Source: Gonatopus flavifemur (lineage: Eukaryota; Arthropoda; Insecta; Hymenoptera; Dryinidae). From it: a stretch of 64,000 nt of DNA. Of this stretch, positions 11,823 to 23,847 are shown in pieces; position 1 is the first letter of the stretch; every line of letters starts with the position of its first letter. The notes under the pieces were generated by a model, which did no database searches, had not been told where the DNA came from, and worked only from the letters and a program-made list of their open reading frames with translations. The stretch spans positions 496,001 through 560,000 of the forward strand of contig JAFFJZ010000048.1 of NCBI GenBank assembly GCA_018340375.1, written 5' to 3'. The translations under genes and the position numbers were made by a program.

Positions 11823-13676
11823 CAGGGCCGGCCCTAGGTATTTCGCCGCCCTAGGCGAAATCCCAAGACGCCGCCGATTACCCTGTAAAAAAACCTGTCA
11901 ATTACAGTGAATGGTATATTCGCATCGTAAATTCGCAATTGAACACGAAAATTATATTTGGTTAATTATAGAATAATAGAAGAATTAAATTTTGTATAGA
12001 TTAGGAATAAAGTACTATATTTTCATGGAATGTTTCAGAAACATTCTGAAGAAATATCTCAGCACACACAAATGATATTTGCCGAACGTCTTACTTAACA
12101 TAAAAAATGCAGGTTTCCACAAATTTTAAAACACGTACTCTCTGAAACTTAAATCCACACCACTGACACGTTTTGAAAACTTTTGACTTTTTTTGGTGAT
12201 ACCCTTCATTATATTCTAATTCTCACGTACATAATATACTTCAAAATTCATTATAATCAAAACTTGCCTTACTTGAAAACTCGTTCAAATGAAAAATTGC
12301 TGATCAACCCTGAGTAGACGTCGGTTCTCCATACAATATTACTTCGACACACAATAAAACAAAAGATGAATGCACCGACAATACGATAGTCTTTTGTTAA
12401 TCTGTGAATCTTGCATGGAGGAAAAACAAAACACATATTACAAATTTCCAATGAAGCGATTCAAAATTGAATGGTATCTTATTGCAGTTCATAAAAAAAT
12501 GTTCTTATTATGCAACTTCATGGATTTTTCAACAGGATATTCATAAGTAGAACACGAAGTCCTACTCTGCGAAAAATGTCCCATAGAAGACGATAAAATT
12601 TTTCTTACGAGTTTCAATACGGTTTCTAAAATTGGAATCCCGATGCTGTATCGTGCATTTACGATAGAATTCTATTGATTCTCATCGCATCCTACAGGAT
12701 TTGAGAAATGTACCTGGTTCTATCGTAAAACTCCTGTAGTAGAAAAATCAGTTATTCGCAAAAAAAAGGTTATAATTCTCCAAATAATGAATACTTTGTC
12801 TATAGGAAGTTCACTTTAGAACCACGTAAATTTTTCTTAAATCCTATAGAATACGATAAGAATCGACAGAATTCTATCGTAAATAATTCACGATACAGCA
12901 TCGGAATTCCAGTTTCAGGAACCGCATTGAAACCCATAGGCAAAATTTTATGGTTTTCTACGGGAAATTTTTTGCAGGGTATGAATTTCTGCTTACGATT
13001 CACCATAAATACCTACATGAATACACATTTGTGCAGGTTGAGAATAAAACACTTGGTTTTCATATGATGTTTCGACAACATTCTGAGAACGTACCATAGC
13101 ATACGTAAGAAAACGTCATCGAAACGTGTATTCCAACATGATAAACCAATGTTCTCGAAACGTTTGGAAAACGGGCTTTTGAAAACGAAAATCTGTGAAA
13201 CCATTGATACGTTGGTTTTCGGTGCTGTTTAGGATACTGCTTCCAATACTGCTGCGAGACAACCTTGAATACTATTGTCGGATGATAACTAGGTTCTCAC
13301 TCAATCGACATTTGATGTCTTGCATACATCACCTGATTATCATTATTCACCAGCTCATCTTTCTGATGCCATTCTGAAACTGAATTAAAAAATAACTTAT
13401 TTCTTGCAAAATGTGTACTGAAATTTATGCATAAAGACTTTTGCAAAACACTTTTTCTAGAGGAAAATCTCTTTTTTAGAGGAAAATTGTAATTCTTATT
13501 CAGTAATTGAACCACCATGAATTCTTAGGAAGACAGAGAATGTTTCTAATAAGTATTTTGTGTGTCATGTGTATGTGTATGTTCAGTATGGTTCTTACTC
13601 ATGATTTCTAGGATTTTGTTGTTTTTTGCCGCCCCAGGCGGCCACCTGTACTGCCTATATGGACGAGCCGACCCTG
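11823..13676. mobile_element. Non-autonomous hAT element with perfect 8-bp duplication
   Basis: The 1854-bp element begins CAGGGCCGGCCCTAGG and ends GAGCCGACCCTG. It is flanked by an exact 8-bp repeat, GTCCCGCG, at 11815-11822 and 13677-13684. CAG-starting TIRs with 8-bp duplications are hAT hallmarks. Patches GCCGCC/GGCGGC lie just inside both ends. There is no transposase; it hosts the nested MITE at 12565. Confidence 0.85.
12565..12979. mobile_element. Palindromic MITE, CTCTGCGAAAAATGTCCC ends, TA duplication
   Basis: The left end pairs with GGGAAATTTTTTGCAGGG at the right; inner arms share ATTCTATCGTAAA-type blocks. TA flanks both sides. Nested within the hAT element at 11823-13676. Confidence 0.75.
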
Positions 13677-13989
13677 GTCCCGCGATTGTCACAATGGATA
13701 CAAAGATTGAACAAAGAATTTGTTTTAAATTTTGCGTTGCGAATGGAATTTTGGGAGCATACCAATATTGAGCCATGCTACTACCAATGCTCGGTGCTAC
13801 ATTCAAGACTAATTTTTATCCAGATTAGAGCAAAGTTTGTAGCAATATTCAACCACGTTCCGAATGATCCTCACTCTTGATACAATTTATCATTCAGTCA
13901 ATGTTGGACCAAGAATGGGCCTAGAAGAGCCAATTCTGGTGGAATTGTGAATCAATGGTAGGCTGACAATCGAAATTCGATGAACATCG
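13677..13989. other. Unassigned spacer between two elements
   Basis: About 310 bp with the hAT target duplication at its left edge. Short open frames overlap the hAT end and are not supported as genes. Confidence 0.3.
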
Positions 13990-15313
13990 CACGGAAAAAA
14001 CAAGTAGTTAATTTTACTAGAACTGTAATTCATTCTACTAAAGACATTCATAAAATACGGGATTATCAAACTCAATAGTAACTCTTACCACTTCAGCCGA
14101 GTTGGCCATTTGTTTAAGAGTTACCACATATATTTGTGAATAAGGTTTCTGTTTATTGTTTTCATGACCCTTTACTCAAGATAAGATGTATAAAATTATC
14201 TAGTAGAATTCACCAATACATCTTGTATACAATATTTAATGAAATCATGAAAAATATTATCGTCATACATCAGTTTTACCAAAATCAATAGTTAGATTTA
14301 TCCGAAGTATTTAATAAAAAATATATGAAAAAAATATATTAAATAAAAAAGATTTTGAATATTAGACAATCAAAAATAATTTTCTCAGCTTCTTCCCAAG
14401 ACCACTTGTTGATGATGCTGGTCAATGTTCTCATTGAGTTGGGAAATCAATTTTTCGACGAAGAAAGGGGATTCGAACCTACCTACGCGACTAAAGCCTA
14501 ACCTGCACCGACTTGAGCTACACTATGATATAGTAGCGAGAGATCATAGAATTGAATCATAATGATCAACATGACGTCATCAGAATTCAGGGACGAACGT
14601 TGCGGATAAATATGCTTCATATTCATAGGTTATATGGGCATGTAATGCATTGAATGTGCTGTTGATTTTAGTATTAGAGATTTTCATTTTTTTCATAAAT
14701 GAGTGGTTTTTAATATTTTGGTTCTCATATATTCTAAACTTCCTATCACTATTTTCACTACTCCATTTTAGTGATAAATCAAATATCCAAGTGCTCCTGT
14801 ATTTTCAAGGGGAATTCAACTGATAATCAACTACCGATCCAGTTCATGATCTTCACGCCATCAACAATTTTCAAGATTCAGTTAATCGGGAAATGAACGT
14901 AATGTTCTATTTCAATTCGTGGATATGAAACAAATAATCGGTAGTGTTTACATGAATATGAATTACTCTTTACTACAATGTAGAATATAAATATACAACT
15001 AATTATATGTTTTGAAATGATTCGATATTCAAGTGAATCTTACATTGAACATGTATTCACTCTACATGAGCTGAGTGGTAAGAAATACTATAGAATTCAG
15101 AACTGCTTGTTTTATTAAATCTACTGACTTCAAAGTTATCCGTGACGAAACAATATTTACTGAACATCGACTGTTCCCGCAACTCTACAGACCTATCAAG
15201 TATACAAGGACACTTATAGACTTTATTTTTTTTCTAATCAAAGGAATCAGAAAATTTAATTGAAAGTTTATAAACCGGCATTGGTAATTCATATAATATC
15301 TTTTTTTTCCGTG
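13990..15313. mobile_element. TIR element, CACGGAAAAAA ends, CG duplication
   Basis: 1324 bp from CACGGAAAAAACAAG to CTTTTTTTTCCGTG, with CG on both sides. A tRNA-like module lies near the middle. No transposase. 15314-15729 shows nothing recognisable. Confidence 0.65.
14465..14522 (-). ncRNA. tRNA-like pol III module (box A + box B)
   Basis: On the minus strand, TAGCTCAAGTCGG (14520-14508) is a full box A match and GGTTCGAATCC (14479-14469) a full box B match. The spacing suits a tRNA-derived promoter. The sequence around box B (GTAGGTAGGTTCGAATCCCC) resembles the 6282 and 54611 modules, although the surrounding elements have different ends. Confidence 0.6.
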
Positions 15314-15729
15314 CGATATCGGTGCAGCATTATATTTGTTCTTAATCAACATCGCACATCTATAGAATGCCAAGCCTTGCCTGTCAACATTGCGCCAAGC
15401 TATACTCTATTATCAGTATTAACGAAACCTGAAAGTTTCTATATGAGATATAGGCGATTCAGAAAATATCGATGATGTTCACTTACAAACAGATAATCGT
15501 GTATCGATACATCGGAACGAAAAACATCGATACTTTCATATCGGTCGTCATAGGGACGTAATCCATACGGTAGGGACTGAATTCGCCGAACGAACTTTTC
15601 CAGGGGGATGCAACTCAAATGAGTATAATGAAACCTTATTTGCGCACCATCTCCTAAATAAATATTCATGCGAACTAAAAATCAATATGGCGATCCGGTA
15701 CACCAGGATAACCTCAAAATTATTATAGT

Positions 15730-16162
15730 TCCCAGATAACATCAGAAGTCTTCTGAACGTTTTAGCAACATAACCTGAGTTCTGCGCGGCTTGATGTCCG
15801 GGAAGTAGGTTTTGATATGTTCAGAAAACCTCCATTTTTAGTGCACTCGAATACGCTCCCGGTACGTTCTTTTCATCTCACACGGAACGTCCTTAGTATG
15901 TTTTCCAAACGTACTTTCATGGAAACTAACCTTTACAAACATATGTGTAGTATCGCAGAACGTCATTGACACCTTTATTGAACACATCCCCAAAACGTCG
16001 CTTGGTGAAGATAAATAGAACATTACGGAACATTTGTATGTCCCTGGGACGCTGGGACGTACATGCGACGTTCTTAGAACGTCCTGGGATCTCATTTGAA
16101 CGTTCTCCGCGTGAGCAAGTACGTTTTGTGAATGTTCAGAAAACCTCCCGATGCTATCCGGG
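15730..16162. mobile_element. MITE, CCCAGATAACATC ends, TT duplication
   Basis: CCCAGATAACATC on the left pairs with GATGCTATCCGGG on the right; TT flanks both sides. The interior repeats GAACGTTC/GAACGTCC-type motifs. Overlapping frames on both strands are not credible genes. Confidence 0.7.
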
Positions 16163-16191
16163 TTAGTTTGTATTTCGAAGCATCAACAATA

Positions 16192-17273
16192 CCCAGCCAA
16201 CCATGGATTGGTTCCAATCCTTAGTCAATTCGATTGATTCCAATGGCATTTGCTCATAATTGACCAATTATTTGGGAATTATGTAGGATCTTTATGCGCA
16301 TGTCCATTCATTGGATAATGATTGATCAAAAATTGATCATGTTTGAAGGGCCAATTGTTGGTCGCTGATGCGGACATAGAACAGGACAATTATTGATCAA
16401 TCTCGTGGTCCATAGAATTGACCGAAAATTGATCATTCAACATACGTCGATAATCGAAAACCTGGAAATGTAAAACATCACTCATTTTCTATCGGTAATA
16501 TGGAATTTTGCATCGGTCATGTCATGTTAATAGGATAGAATTATTTATTATGTATTGTTTATCAGAAAAAATTGTTGTGATTTATCGATTCATTCATCTC
16601 CGTCGTATCAGTGATCGCAACTTGTCGAATTTTATATTATTCGTGGCGCGGTAAAATTGTCGCGATGAATTGAGGTTATTCATAACTTCAATTTCGGAGC
16701 ATGGATGCAAATTCCTATTATTATTATTATAACTGAGTGAACCGATTGAACTCCATTCCAATGAACAAGTGTGGTTTCGGGTTATAATTTCTATTTGAAT
16801 TAGCAATACGCAAATTGTGGATAATTATATATTATAATGTTAAATAAACGGATTCAGTTTCACAGTACCGTCATTACAGTTTTGAGATGAAAAAATTGAA
16901 AACAAATGTTCAACAAATTTGAATAAATTCTTTTACACTGAAGTTATTATATTAGTATTTTAAAGTGATTCAAAGTTTTATAGTATATATCAATCAATAA
17001 CGAGTTATTGGTCAATTTTCGATCATTCTCAAACCAAAATAATTGTCTAATAATTGCCCAATTATGGGTCACGTTATTTCACAGCTGATGGCAGCACCTA
17101 TGCCCATGCCATTGACCAAAGATTGCCCTGTAATTGGGAAATCCAATGGTGCACTGAAATTGATCAATTATTGGTCGCCAATGCGGACACAAAAATGGAC
17201 AATCATTGATCAATCCCACCCAATCTCATTGGGTAATAATTGACCAGTTATTTATCAGCTTTGGTTAGCTGGG
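16192..17273. mobile_element. TIR element, CCCAGCCAACCA ends, TA duplication
   Basis: 1082 bp, opening CCCAGCCAACCATGG and closing TTTGGTTAGCTGGG, with TA on both sides. Sub-terminal regions repeat TTGATCAATNATTGGTC-like blocks in both orientations. The loop holds a short ATT microsatellite and nothing recognisable. Confidence 0.7.
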
Positions 17274-17650
17274 TATTTCAACACTAAAGCATTGAACAAT
17301 TCTAAAACCGAATTATCAGTTGGACTCATTCAGTTTCAGAGTTGTTTCTGATGCTTTATTGTTGAAATACTGTTGATTTCTCAAAATCCAAACTGATAAG
17401 ATTAATACCAGGGTTATGTCTAGGTTATGTTATACTAGGCCGCCATTGCTGTTTTAGCCCCTGATCGACAGGCCACCATGTGAATAAATATGACCGTAAT
17501 CGAAATAAGGTTTGAGGTCATCCTATAAAGTTGCATACCCCTGAACTTTGCACCGAATAAACATAATTAGACAATCGCTAGTCACTTTTCGGTAATCATT
17601 AGAAATGACTAGCGCTCGTCAAATTACGTCCTTCCGGCGAATTCCCTCAA

Positions 17651-17771
17651 CTTTGATATAGATCAAATAATTGGCCACTTTCATCATGGAAAATTATTGG
17701 TTAACACATAGTAAGTGCGAACAATCAATTCTTTACGATGAGAGTGGCCAATTATTTGATTTATATCAAAA
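17651..17771. repeat. 121-bp palindrome
   Basis: ATCAAATAATTGGCCACT (left) pairs with AGTGGCCAATTATTTGAT (right) in arms of about 35 bp. Likely a small MITE; boundaries are not certain. The rest of 17274-18060 holds nothing I can name. Confidence 0.6.
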
Positions 17772-18336
17772 CTTATATTTCTCAATTCGGGATCACGGTG
17801 ATTCGAAATTATGACCATTCGGTATTATAATACTATACCAAACTTGAATGGATAATTTCAAAACGAATTTCAGCGCCACAGCACGTTACTTCCATTGCAG
17901 TGAATTGACATGGATAGACCAACATAAATGATTAATAAATAATAGGTTCGTTCGTTCTACGTGCTCTGAACCGCTCCGAGCAACACCAAAGTGATTTGAT
18001 TGGCAATTTCCGATATACTTTCTGAAATCGACAAATCAAATGACTTTGGAGCAACTTAGAACACGCTCCAGTTGTGTAGCACGAAAAGGCCTAATAAAAA
18101 TTTCCGAAGTATTTCAGTGCATCATCCTTGTAAATTTTCTCCAATGGAGGTCCTGTATGGTGGTGTTGGAATCCGTCTGAAAATTATTCATTCGAGTTTA
18201 TGCCCTGTCGTTCCATCATGTCAACCGAAGCGTATATTCATGGAATCTCTACTGGAAGAATATTTCCCAACTTCCTCCTCCATTTCATATATCGTCAAAA
18301 TGTATAACTTGGGAAATATTGTTTTGGTATCTAGAA

Positions 18337-18585
18337 CTACCATGCTATCTGATGAGCGATAAGTTGATTGAATTGCTCCATTCTCAAATAATTTTTCAAA
18401 AACAATTCAACCAAGGTCATGGCACTGGTATTTCCTTGATTACAGTCCATCAAGTCAACAGGATGGCGAAGCTCCAATATCCCGAACGATCTCTTTTCCA
18501 AAGTCTCATGTCCCGAATGGTCAATATCTCGGATTCGATGATTGATCCATTTCTGGAGAATGTCTTCTAAGTTACTATAAATCAA
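18337..18585 (-). CDS. Unrecognised exon-like open frame
   Basis: On the minus strand an open stretch of about 80 codons follows a plausible acceptor (AGTAACTTAG near 18570). It reads as a soluble, helix-rich, mixed-charge peptide ending at a stop next to 18337. I do not recognise the family, see no convincing donor, and the plus strand is also partly open here. Lack of repeat structure makes it a better candidate than most frames of this size in the window, but it may be chance. Confidence 0.25.
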   Translation of the reverse strand: MIYSNLEDILQKWINHRIRDIDHSGHETLEKRSFGILELRHPVDLMDCNQGNTSAMTLVELFLKNYLRMEQFNQLIAHQIAW

Positions 18586-18762
18586 CTAATAGTCGAATTC
18601 AAGATATGGAACACTTGGGACATTGAGCTTAGTAAAATTGAGGCTCTACCAATGGGGTTTTCATTCTCAAACATAACATGAGGCTTCTATCACATGCGTA
18701 CGTGTGTTATTAAATGAGATCTCAAACTGAACCATAGAAGTCATGAGACTGCTCCATCGGCT

Positions 18763-19215
18763 TTGGGAGGCCGTTGTCTAGGATGTTTCCTTTGGATAAC
18801 AGTGATTTGCGGCTTATTCCCAGACTCTGAAGGGCCACTCGGACCTGTACGGAAGAAGGCCCGATATATTCATACCAGAAATTATTGTGCACACCCCATA
18901 CTCAATTATCAAGCACCTCAGAACTCCGTATCAACTCCTGAAGACCACTGTTCGGCGTGATTTATGGTGATCAAATCCATATACCGTGATTCCCTCGAGA
19001 CTACGACGTCGCTTGTCCCCCCACACGAACAGGCTCAGAATATTATTCGAAAAAAGTGTTGTGTTGACCTTGAACTGAATTTTAGGAGTCACCTCCTGAC
19101 CGCTGCTTCAGGTTCGGCAGATCGTTGTCCACCACGATTTTTCTGGATAACAGTGCTTTGTGATTTATTCTTCGACTCTGAGAGGACTCCCGGACCCTCA
19201 CGGGGAAAGGCCCAA
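18763..19215. repeat. Diverged direct duplication of a ~115-bp block
   Basis: 18764-18882 and 19100-19224 are diverged direct repeats; both contain TGGATAACAGTG, a GACTCTGA block and AATATTCAT/TATATTCAT at equivalent spacing. Translated on the plus strand, both give FxWITVxCxLFxDSE-type peptides, but the minus strand also aligns, so coding is unproven. The remainder of 18590-19560 shows nothing else. Confidence 0.5.
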
Positions 19216-19566
19216 AATATTCATGATCATCATCAATATCATGATGAAATAATCCGTCTTATGACTGGTTTGATGAGTTCCTCCAATCCTGTCTATCATC
19301 CGCTGAACGCCTAATTTCTACATATACAACAACCCTTATCTTGTATAATTTGCTTCATATAACTTGATCCAGGTCTCTCGATCGCCACCTTTAAGACGTG
19401 AATTACGCATCGGTATCGGAGTCCGCGTAAATTTTGAGTCTCAATTCAAAATAAGAACTTTTGCGTATGAATCAATACCTTGAAATTTTCGAATTGCCAT
19501 TGTTTTCCGTTTCATTTTTATTTGTGAGATTCTTATAACTTTAAATGACACGAATTATATCGTGAA

Positions 19567-19656
19567 CTATAGTGTGTGCGTGTGTGTGTGCGTGTGTCCG
19601 CGGAGGAAGATCAATAATTATCAAGAAGACAAAGGAGAAGAGAGAGAGAGAGAAAG
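19567..19656. repeat. GT-rich and GA-rich microsatellite tracts
   Basis: GTGTGTGCGTGTGTGTGTGC at about 19571 is followed by a GAGAGAGAGAG tract near 19640. Simple repeats, no coding support. Confidence 0.8.
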
Positions 19657-20200
19657 GAGTTTTGACAGAAGAACCTTCGAAAATAAAATAAAGTAAGTAA
19701 AGTCCAATAGGAACATTGAAATTTTTTTATTATCATTATCATGCTTTCCTCGTTTCCTTTTTAAAATTTCAAATCTAATTGACAATTGATCAATTGCTTC
19801 CTGTAGGGGAAGTGCCCTTCGCTCGTCCATCGAATCAATGTTGAAATCATAAGGAATTATCGAAGAGTTTGGTTATTTTCCTTCTTTAAAGATAGCCTGG
19901 TGTCAGACAATCTTGACGAGTAACTACTGACCACCACAAAATACATTTTTGTTTATTATATCAAGAATAAAGTGGTAAACCTTTGCGGGTTTTACCATTA
20001 ATTTTTCTTTCCAATATTGTTTTCAATAAACTATCGTGCCTCAATGTGTATCCTATCAGATTACTTCTTCTTTTCACGAAATTTTTCAAAAGACTTCTTT
20101 TTTCATTTACATTTTCAAGTACTTTTTCCAATTGTCCAAGTTTCGAAACCATATAATGCTGTGCTACAAACGTAACTCTTTAAGAATTTCTGCCTTACTG

Positions 20201-20495
20201 CACGGAGAAAATGTATTGGCCAAAAATTACCCAAAGTTGAGTAAAGCGAGGACATAGTGGCATTCCCGCAAAGTTTGGGATCCGATCGAGTTCATTTTAC
20301 TCGACTACAGATGGAAATAAATTCGAATGTTTTCATTATTTCAACAAATTGAAAACTGTTGAAAAACATCTGAATTGATTTTCATCTGTAGTTGAGTAAA
20401 ATCAAGTCAACCGGATTCTAAACTTTGCGGGAATTCCACTATGTCCTCGTTTTACTCAACTTTGGGTAATTTTTCGCCAATATATTTTCTCCGTG
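20201..20495. mobile_element. Palindromic MITE, CACGGAGAAAA ends, TG duplication
   Basis: 295 bp, inverted repeat over nearly its full length (CCCAAAGTTGAGTAAAGCGA pairs with TCGTTTTACTCAACTTTGGG). TG flanks both sides. Its removal with one TG rejoins the LINE frame through a VRQKFLKSYV stretch, which proves the 2-bp duplication. Confidence 0.9.
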
Positions 20496-20552
20496 TGCTA
20501 AGCCAATATTCTTTGAGCATAGTAACTGTTTCTTTTGGTGGAAAGCCTGTTT

Positions 20553-20826
20553 CCCACTGAGCATTTCCGTTAGAACCTTGCATTAAAGTTGCATCGATGT
20601 TGATGCGATCTTGAAAGTACCTGTTATGAGAATTACAACAGTAATATTACAACATCCAATTACAAGTAAATTGCAACGATGTTACGTTGTCAAGTGATAT
20701 TTCAACGATATTCTTGCGGGTTACTTTTGTAATATTGCACTTGTAAATGGAAAGACAAGTACTTTCAAGATCGCATCAATATCGCTGCAATGTCAATGCA
20801 AGGTTCTAACGGAAATGCTCAGTGGG
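20553..20826. mobile_element. Palindromic MITE, CCCACTGAGCATTTCC ends, TT duplication
   Basis: 274 bp; GTTAGAACCTTGCATT pairs with AATGCAAGGTTCTAAC. TT on both sides. Its removal with one TT restores the LINE frame across IAQGKQAFHQ. A diverged relative is at about 55763-56010. Confidence 0.9.
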
Positions 20827-22518
20827 TTCCCTTGTGCTATTCTCGCTCTTATATCTCTTCCGCTTTCACCGTTTTCTGTAATTATGCTTCCTAGATATTA
20901 AAATTCTTTTACTCGCTGAATTGTCTGTGCATTTATTTTGATTTTTGTTCTTCTCGATGTTCTCGCTGTTGTACAAATCATGAATTTTGTTTTGCCCTTA
21001 ATTATATTCATACAATAGTTTTCTAGTAATATTGTTTTCATACTGTTGAGAATATTTTCTAACTCAGCACCACTCGTAGCTGATACAACTATGTCATCCG
21101 CAAATCTCAACATGCTTACATTTTCCCCTTGAATCTATAATTTCAATTGCACTTGCTCCTTCACTTCGTTCATCGCTTCTTCTATATACAAACTGAAAAT
21201 CAATGGTGATAGTGAGCATCCCCACGTGTGCTGAGGATGCCGTTTTAACATCTCGCAGATGTTCACGAGGATACCTGAAGGATACCTCGAATGATAACCA
21301 CGCACGGATATCGAATACACATGAACTTGTGGGTATCGATTCCGGACATTGAATAGGTATTGAAACGATACCGTATATTGATGTATAGACCAGATGGGAT
21401 CATTCAACGAAATATAACCCTGCTGACGGTTATGTATTATAAACAATAACTAAAATAGTCCTCAGAGTAATTTTATAACGTATCCTACAACTATTCGAAA
21501 TCCCGATTAAAATATAACAACTTTTGGCGTATTCCAACGTCATTGGCGATGAATGTTTCTTTAATAGCAATTTGAGAAGAAATGTACGACTATAATTTTT
21601 GTCGATTTGACTATTCAAATTTTGGATCATACAATGGTCTCGATGATGTATAATAACCATTTTGATGGATTTGCACATAACCTACTCATTATCGTTTGTG
21701 GTTTTTGATTGTCTGATGAGATTGATGAGGGTGTTTGAATTGAATGTTTTTAGGAATTCATTACATACGCGTTGAGTATATTCAATTCCTTTGTTCACAA
21801 CGTGTTATCATTTGGAGTGATTAGGAATTCCTTAAAGTTAATTGAAGTTCCAACCAAACGGAGTTACCCATACAATACACTAGTTTAGAAAGAGTTCATG
21901 AAGAATTCAATGGGGATTCGAAGAATTATTGATGAATTTGTTAGAATTCTTTTTGAACTTCTACCCTGTGTGGATACTCATCAATTCCACTTCCAGTGTA
22001 AATCGGTGAGATCAGATTGTAATCAATCTCATTCAATTGCAAATTATTGAATGTTAAGGAGGGCCACAGTCATCCAATGCATCGATTTCGACAATCATGT
22101 AGAGTTCTTATTCTTAGGTTCATACTTTGCAGGCCCACGTTGTGTTTTTGTTTTGTTTTGGTTTTATTTTTTGTTGAATACACATTTTGTAAAGGGGACA
22201 GTTTACCTGTTGATTTTTGTTAACAAGAATTGGTCATTATGAAATCGCCAGGGTTATCATTTACTCATTTTATATGCTGTGAGATCTTGATGTTACTCAG
22301 ATATAGAATTCAGGCGTCATTACAATATTCTGAATAACATTAATGATATTTCAATGATATTCATCATTGTGATACAATGCAAAGTTAAAAACTCCTTACT
22401 ACAAACGATACACTCAAAGTTTGTGTTGAGAATCAACATACTAAATTGTCTAATGATTAGGTTTCCAGTGTCAGCTTAACATTTCTGTGTTAATTTTACA
22501 CATTTGTTTTTTCAATAT

Positions 22519-22936
22519 TTAATGCAAGTCGAGATTGGAGGGTTTAAAAGACACATGCATGTGAAGAATATACCAAATTTTCCCCTGTGTGAAGAAAGCT
22601 TCGTCATCTGGTAAGTAGAAGATCTTTCTCAGCCAGTATAAATGAATATATGGACAAACTTACCTTCCGGAACAATCCACTGATTGTTTCCGGATTCCAG
22701 CGAAAGGGATCGTCCATAAACTACGTGATCTTTTTTTCACTTCCTTCTCTATCGCACTCTTTATATCTGAAGTTGGTGCAACAAGGAATGCAACAAATAA
22801 AAAGGCCACGTGGTTTATGGACGATCCCAAATTCGTAATGATTTAGGCGTACATCAACAGGTAAACTGTCCACTTTACAAAATGTGTATTCAACAAAAAA
22901 TAAAAAACCAAAACAAAACAAAAGCACAACGTGGGC
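22519..22936 (-). CDS. Two-exon mini-gene in the foldback loop, product unknown
   Basis: On the minus strand an exon starts at 22936 after a strong acceptor (TTCATACTTTGCAG) and ends at 22664 before GTAAGT. Taking out the MITE at 22706-22828 with a 3-bp duplicate leaves 147 nt, exactly 49 codons. They encode a very hydrophobic start (signal- or membrane-like, about 20 residues) followed by a polar region with RWNPET. A second exon at 22584-22519, after CTTCACACAG, joins in phase and ends at a TAA 21 codons later. No ATG begins the first exon, so an upstream exon in the arm or outside is implied. The first 28 codons lie in the inverted arm and are duplicated, diverged, in the left arm. I do not recognise the family. 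It may be a captured host gene or the element's own gene. Confidence 0.45.
22706..22828. mobile_element. 123-bp MITE, GGGATCGTCCATAAAC ends, AAA duplication
   Basis: GGGATCGTCCATAAACTACG pairs with CGTGGTTTATGGACGATCCC. AAA flanks both sides, and the exon frame across it needs a 3-bp, not a 2-bp, duplication. Termini of this type are, from memory, widespread in arthropod genomes. Confidence 0.85.
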
Positions 22937-23847
22937 CTGCAAAGTATGAACTTAAGAATAAGAACTCTACATGATTGTCGAAATCGATGCATTGGATGAC
23001 TGTGGCCCTCCTTAACATTCAATAATTTACAATTGAATGAGATTGATTACAATATGATCTCACCGATTTACACTGGAAGTGGAATTGATAAGTATCCACA
23101 CAGGGTAGAAGTTCAAAAAGAATTCTAACAAATTCATCAATAATTCTTCGAATCCCCATTGAATTCTTCATGAACTCTTTCTAAACTAGTGTATTGTATG
23201 GATAACTCCGTTTGGTTGGAACTTCAATTAACCTTAAGGAATTCCTAATCACTCCAAATGATAACACGTTGTGAACAAAGGAATTGAATATACCCAACGC
23301 GTATGTAATGGATTCCTAAAAATATCCAATTCAAACACCCTCATCAATCTCATCAGACAATCAAAAACCACAAACGATAATGAGTAGGTTATGTGCAAAT
23401 CCATCAAAATGGTTATTATACATCATCGAGACCATTGTATGATTCAAAATTTGAATAGCCATATCTACAAATTTATAGTCGTACATTTCTTCTCAAATTG
23501 CTATTAAAGAAACATTCATCGCCAATGACGTTGGAATACGCCAAAAGTTGTTATATTTTAATCGGGATTTCGAATAGTTATAGGATACGTGATGAAATTA
23601 CTTTGAGGACTATTTGAGTTATTGTTTATAATAGATAACCGTCAGCAGGGTTATATTTCGTTGAATAATCCCATCTCGTCTATACATCGATATACGGTAT
23701 CGTTTCAATACCTATTCAATGTCCGGAATCGATATCCACAAGTTCATGTGCATTCGATATCCGTGCGTGGTTATCATTCGAGGTATCCTTCAGGTATCCT
23801 CGTGAACATCTGCGAGATGTTAAAACGGCATCCTCATCACACGTGGG

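Larger units (their letters stand above)
19961..21220 (-). pseudogene. LINE reverse transcriptase, C-terminal part (decayed, interrupted)
   Basis: Read on the minus strand from 21220: a GCSLSPLIF block, the catalytic FADDIV motif (near 21105), a VKEF-YLGSIIT block, an ALYGFETWT block (about 20160) and a final IGYTLRHDSLL block ending near 19961. This order is that of insect non-LTR retrotransposon RTs. Single stops or shifts mark it as dead (for example at the VKEF junction). MITEs at 20201-20495 and 20553-20826 interrupt it. Removing each with one copy of its 2-bp flank restores the frame exactly. The N-terminal part lies at 23848-24480, beyond the foldback element. The clade was not determined. 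Confidence 0.85.
21221..23847. mobile_element. 2.6-kb foldback element with ~1-kb arms, TC duplication
   Basis: Arms 21221-22216 and 22854-23847 are near-identical inverted copies; ends are CCCACGTGTG and CACACGTGGG. TC on both sides is confirmed because removing the element with one TC restores the LINE frame through RQGCSLSP. The 640-bp loop carries a split reading frame (22519-22936) and a small MITE. No transposase was recognised; arms contain only short frames. Confidence 0.9.
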
